Shown in pieces: positions 4,887 through 8,238 of a stretch of 8,238 nt of DNA; positions within the stretch are counted from its first letter, which is position 1, and the number at the start of each line of letters is the position of its first letter. Position numbers and translations under genes: made by a program. The stretch comes from PLA2 sp036273915 (lineage in GTDB: Bacteria; Planctomycetota; PLA2), in NCBI GenBank assembly GCA_036273915.1, contig DASUGR010000161.1, positions 1 through 8,238 of the forward strand, given 5' to 3'. The notes beneath the pieces are model-generated. The model made no database searches and was not told where the DNA came from. It saw only the letters and a list, made by a program, of their open reading frames with translations.

Positions 4887-7800
4887 GTGAAGGGAGGGCG
4901 CCGCTTCGTCGCGGCGGGGCTGCTGCTCGCGGCCCTCGTCGCCGCGCAGGACGATCCCTTCGCGGGCCGGGAGAGCGAGGCGCTCGCCGACGCGCGCCAG
5001 CGCCTCGCGGCGCTGACGGACGCCGACGCGGAGTGGCGTGCCCCCGTCCGGCGCCGCATCGAGTTGCTCGAGGAGCTCCAGCGCAACGACGCGGACAGGA
5101 AGGCGCTGCCGTCGCCGGAGCAGGTCGAGAAGGAGCGGGCCGAGGCGCAACGCGGGATCGACGAGCTCTCGAGAGAGCCCGTGCCGACCGAGATCGGGCT
5201 CGCCTCGCCCGAGGCGGCCGCCCGGTACGACGCGGCCCTCGCCGAGGCGCGCAAGGCGCGGGACGCACGGCAGAAAGACGTGGAGACCCTGGCGGGACGC
5301 CGGGCCGGCGCCGAGGCGGAGCGGAGGGAGCTCTCCGCACGCGAGAGGGACGCGAGGACGGGGCTCGGGGAGCTCGCGAAGAGCGAGGACGAGCTCTCGC
5401 GCTACCGGGCGGACAACGCGCGCCTCGAGCTCCGGGTCGTCCGCGAGCGCAACGCGTTCCTCGACGATGCGGCGCCGATCCGCGCCGCCCGCGCGCCGGT
5501 CCTCGACCTCCAGCTGGAGCTCGCGCGCCTGCGCTGCGACGTCGCCGAGAAGGAGCAGAAGCTCGCCGCGGCCGAGGCGGCGCGACTCCGCGAGGCCGAG
5601 GCGGATCGGATCCGCGAGGCGGCCGAGGCCGAGGCCCGGCAGGCCGAGCTGACCGTGAACCCCATCGAGCGGTTCCGGCTGGAACGTTCCGCGGAGACCG
5701 CGCGGGTCCGCGCCGGGAACGAGGCCCTCCAGGGCCGCGCGGGCAGGATCCAGGCGTCCATCGCCGAGCGGAAGGAGCTCATGCTCCTCGCCGACCAGAG
5801 GCGCAAGGAGCTCGAGAGCCGGCTCGCCCGGGGCGACGAGGGGACGGCCGCGCTCCTCCGCGGCGTGCTCGAGCGCACGCGTCGCCTCCGGCAGATCCTG
5901 CGCACGGCCCTCGAGGATGCCTATGCCCGCAGCGAGGCGGTCCAGAAGGAGCTGGTCCAGGTGCTCGACCGGCTCTGGGAGCTCGAGCTTCCCGACGACG
6001 ACAACCCGGTCCTCGAGCAGCTTCTCGCGAGCGTCGGCCCGTCCCGGCAGGACGAGGCGAAACGCGTGTTCCGCGAGTCCGTCCAGGGCACGGGTGGCGT
6101 GGTTTCGGCGCTCCGCGCGGAACGGACGACGCTCGAGCACCTGGAGAACCTCCTCGGGGAGTACACGACGCTGCTGCTGGAGCACGAGGCGAGGATCGAG
6201 GAGGTCCGCCTGTTCGTGGGCGACCGGATCCTCTGGGTACGGTCCGAGCCGCGCGTCGACGGCGACCTGCTCGCCGAGGCCGTAAGGGAACTCGTGACGC
6301 TCCCGGTCCCGTACGCGCGGGCACGGCTCTGGACCGAGACCGGGGTCACCAGGGCCGCGGCGCTCGCGGGGCTCGGCCTCGCGGCGTTCATCGTCTTCCT
6401 CCTCGCCGCGCGGCTGCGCGCACGAGGGCGCCCGGAGGCCCCGACCCCCGGGTGGCGGGCGGCGACCGGCCGCTGGATCCTGGGCCTCGTCGCGGCCGCG
6501 CTGCCCGCGGCAGCGCTCTACGGCGCCTCGCTCGGCGTGCGGGCCCTCGACCTGCCGGCGACGCTCGCCGGCCCGGTGCCGGTGCTGCTCGACCTCGTCG
6601 CGCTCCTCGTGCTGGTGCGGCGGGTCGCCGCCTTCCTCCTGCGGGAAGGCGGCCTCCTCGTCGCGACGGTGGGACTGCCCGCGCCCGTCGCCAAGCAGCT
6701 CCTCGCGAGCGTGCGGCTGATCACCATCGCGGCGCTCCTCCTGCGCGTGCCGGCCGCGGTGATCTCGGCGAAGCCGTTCGCGGCCACGGCGCTCCCTCGC
6801 CTGCTCGATGCCGCCTGGTACGCGACGCTGGGCTTCGCCCTCTACCTGCTCGTGCGGCGCCGGGGGGCGATCGTCCAGGATCTCACGCGCCCCGGGAGCC
6901 TCATGCGCGGGCTCTGGGCGCTCATGGGCATCGCGACGGTGCTCCTCACGGTCGCCGCGCTCGCGCTCGACCTCCTCGGCTACCGCGTCGGCTCCTCCTT
7001 CCTGATCCTCAACGTCGCCAGGACGGTCGGGCTTCTCGTCCTCATCGCGGGGTTCTACTCGAGCCTGCTCGCGCTCGTCGGGAAGGTCGCGGCGCGCGTG
7101 CGCAGCCAGGCGATGCGGAGCGAGGGCGCGGTCACCGCGTGGCAGATGTCGAGCGCGGTGGTCGGGCAGCTGACCCGGCTCGTCGCCGCGGTCGTCGCGG
7201 TCTTCGCCATCGTCCTCTTCCTGCGTTTCTGGGGCCTCTCCGGCACGCTCTCCCGCGCGCTCGGCGGCGTGCACCTGCTGGAGCTCGCGGGCGGCAACGC
7301 CGTGACCCTCTGGAACGCGATCACGGCGCTTCTCTGGGTGGTCGGCGGCCACTTCGTCGCGCGGAACCTCTCCGCCGTCTACGACACGATCATCTCCCCG
7401 CTCTTCCGGCAGACGGACGCCGCGGGACGCTACGTCTTCCTCGCCCTCTCGCGGTACGCGATCCTCGTCTGCGCGTACGGGTTCGCGCTGCTCACGCTCC
7501 AGGTGAGCTTCGCGAGCATCGGCTGGCTCCTCGCCGCGATCTCGTTCGGCGTCGGCTTCGGCCTCCAGGAGATCGTCGCCAACTTCGTGAGCGGCCTCAT
7601 CATCCTGCTGGAGCGCCCGATCCGGGTCGGCGACTTCATCGAGGTGAACGGCAAGGTCGCGGTCGTGGACCGGATCAACATCCGCTCGACGACCGTGACC
7701 AACCTCGACCGGCAGACGATGATCATCCCGAACAAGGAGCTCATCACGCAGAACCTGACGAACTGGTCCCGCAACGACCGGCTCATGCGTCGCCAGTTCC

Positions 7801-8108
7801 GCGTGGGCGTCGCGTACGGGTCGGACGTCGAAAAGGTCCTGCGCGTGCTTGACGAGGAGGTCCGGCGGCACCCGCGCGTGCTCCGCGACCCGCCGCCGGC
7901 CATCCGGTTCGCGCAGTTCGGCGAGTCGAGCCTCGACTTCGACGTCTTCTTCTACGCGACGATCGACGACGGGCTCCAGGCGCTCGCGGACCTCCACCGG
8001 CAGGTCTACGAGCGTTTCGGGAAGGAGAGGATCGAGATCCCCTTCCCGCAGCGCGACCTCCACCTCCGCTCCGGGTGGGAGCAGCTCGAGCGCGGCGAGG
8101 GGAGGTAG
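4887..8108 (+). CDS. Large MscS-superfamily mechanosensitive channel (MscK/MscM-like)
   Basis: This 1073-residue envelope protein should open under membrane tension to release solutes after osmotic downshock. From GTG 4887 it begins with a signal peptide (MKGGRRFVAAGLLLAALVAA, cleavage before Q21). Residues about 25-485 are charged, Glu/Arg/Ala-rich coiled coil, as in the periplasmic domains of MscK-type channels. About eleven membrane segments follow, near 490-508, 529-549, 562-581, 605-626, 640-657, 674-697, 709-732, 760-783, 804-824, 852-874 and 879-908. The last is the pore helix with FGVGFGLQEIVANFVSG, then ERPIRVGDFIEVNG and a cytoplasmic MscS beta domain and C-terminal alpha/beta domain (ending with IPFPQRDLHLR). 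Length is close to MscK. The frame extends to an ATG at 4713, but the signal peptide fits only the GTG. Osmolyte or ion selectivity cannot be read from sequence. Confidence 0.93.
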   Translation: MKGGRRFVAAGLLLAALVAAQDDPFAGRESEALADARQRLAALTDADAEWRAPVRRRIELLEELQRNDADRKALPSPEQVEKERAEAQRGIDELSREPVPTEIGLASPEAAARYDAALAEARKARDARQKDVETLAGRRAGAEAERRELSARERDARTGLGELAKSEDELSRYRADNARLELRVVRERNAFLDDAAPIRAARAPVLDLQLELARLRCDVAEKEQKLAAAEAARLREAEADRIREAAEAEARQAELTVNPIERFRLERSAETARVRAGNEALQGRAGRIQASIAERKELMLLADQRRKELESRLARGDEGTAALLRGVLERTRRLRQILRTALEDAYARSEAVQKELVQVLDRLWELELPDDDNPVLEQLLASVGPSRQDEAKRVFRESVQGTGGVVSALRAERTTLEHLENLLGEYTTLLLEHEARIEEVRLFVGDRILWVRSEPRVDGDLLAEAVRELVTLPVPYARARLWTETGVTRAAALAGLGLAAFIVFLLAARLRARGRPEAPTPGWRAATGRWILGLVAAALPAAALYGASLGVRALDLPATLAGPVPVLLDLVALLVLVRRVAAFLLREGGLLVATVGLPAPVAKQLLASVRLITIAALLLRVPAAVISAKPFAATALPRLLDAAWYATLGFALYLLVRRRGAIVQDLTRPGSLMRGLWALMGIATVLLTVAALALDLLGYRVGSSFLILNVARTVGLLVLIAGFYSSLLALVGKVAARVRSQAMRSEGAVTAWQMSSAVVGQLTRLVAAVVAVFAIVLFLRFWGLSGTLSRALGGVHLLELAGGNAVTLWNAITALLWVVGGHFVARNLSAVYDTIISPLFRQTDAAGRYVFLALSRYAILVCAYGFALLTLQVSFASIGWLLAAISFGVGFGLQEIVANFVSGLIILLERPIRVGDFIEVNGKVAVVDRINIRSTTVTNLDRQTMIIPNKELITQNLTNWSRNDRLMRRQFRVGVAYGSDVEKVLRVLDEEVRRHPRVLRDPPPAIRFAQFGESSLDFDVFFYATIDDGLQALADLHRQVYERFGKERIEIPFPQRDLHLRSGWEQLERGEGR

Positions 8109-8162
8109 CGCGGGATCGGGGGGGGGGCCGGGGGGCGGACGCCCCTCGCCGGCTACCCGCGC
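8094..8162. terminator. G/C-rich inverted repeats at the channel/tadA convergent junction
   Basis: GGCGAGGGG (8094-8102) and CCCCTCGCC (8142-8150) are a perfect 9-bp inverted repeat around the channel stop and the 44-base gap to the tadA stop. A second pair, GGTAGC (8104-8109) and GCTACC (8152-8157), covers both stop codons but crosses the first, so the two stems compete. Inside lie ten Gs, CC and six Gs (8118-8135) and a GGGGC/GCCCC hairpin (8132-8145). No T tract is present. Position suggests a shared bidirectional terminator (inference). Confidence 0.45.
8115..8136 (+). repeat. G-tract element directly after the channel stop codon
   Basis: ATC followed by ten Gs, CC, six Gs and C begins seven bases after the channel stop. 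It matches the element after the stop of the small secreted gene (3041-3060, minus strand) except for two extra Gs in the first run. Confidence 0.45.
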
Positions 8163-8238
8163 TTCTTCCCGAAGAACCGCTGCAGCAGCGCGGCCGACTC
8201 CGCCGCCAGCACGCCGGCGGTGAGCTCGAACCGGTGGT
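8153..8238 (-). CDS. tadA: tRNA-specific adenosine deaminase TadA, C-terminal end (partial)
   Basis: Only the last 27 codons are in the window, ending at TAG (bases 8155-8153). The visible peptide begins HRFELTAGVLAAESAALLQ and ends RFFGKKRG. This matches the conserved end of TadA (in E. coli roughly HRIEITEGILADECAALL then FFRMRR, from memory), which deaminates A34 to inosine in tRNA-Arg so that one tRNA reads several codons. The Cys of the usual EEC/DEC segment is Ser here, which is outside the catalytic zinc site. The catalytic HAE and PCxxC motifs lie beyond the window edge, so activity cannot be judged. It converges on the channel gene with a 44-base gap. Confidence 0.75.
   Translation of the reverse strand, partial: HRFELTAGVLAAESAALLQRFFGKKRG

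Noticed and set aside
4358..8063. Frames of over 1100 codons on both strands (4358-7852 plus, 4578-8063 minus) over the channel gene
   Set aside because: They are Arg/Gly- or Glu/Arg-rich shadows of the channel codons with no domain, signal peptide or membrane pattern; the channel frame has all of these.

Overview
The window is very GC-rich, gene-dense bacterial chromosome with GTG and TTG starts beside ATG, clear Shine-Dalgarno sites before several genes, and G- or C-tract inverted repeats in the gaps. Nothing looks like phage, IS or CRISPR. The gene set (di-heme peroxidase, PiT phosphate transporter, large MscS-type channel, TadA) fits a high-GC Gram-negative or related phylum, but no gene here fixes the taxon.

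Layout: bases 1-720 (+) are the 3' part of a MauG/cytochrome c peroxidase-family di-heme enzyme. It converges on a leftward cluster: a DUF47/PhoU-like protein (2922-2296, TTG start), a PiT inorganic phosphate transporter (2292-1252) and a small host-attachment-family protein (1232-786). The three are separated by only 3 and 19 bases, so they are probably one operon for phosphate uptake with an attached third gene. Upstream, also leftward, are a small secreted DUF4177-like protein (3442-3062) and an unrecognised 341-residue protein with a Pro/Ala-rich tail (4545-3520).

A 341-base divergent gap (4546-4886) follows. It holds a terminator-like hairpin, a six-tract G-rich element and a possible -10 box placed so that the next gene could be leaderless. 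Rightward from 4887 to 8108 is a 1073-residue MscS-superfamily mechanosensitive channel of MscK/MscM-like layout: signal peptide, long extracytoplasmic coiled coil, about 11 membrane segments and a C-terminal MscS core. It converges on the 3' end of tadA (8238-8153, minus).

The main structure not explained by genes is the set of G-tract elements around gene ends. The two convergent junctions carry perfect 9-bp inverted repeats with long G or C runs. An 18-bp G-rich motif is shared between 753-770 and 4660-4677, and an ATC-G(8-10)-CC-G6-C motif lies just after two different stop codons. These may be a dispersed, genome-specific 3'-end or terminator element. No complete new defence, mobile or biosynthetic system is visible; the candidates for novelty are the unknown gene at 3520-4545 and these G-tract elements.
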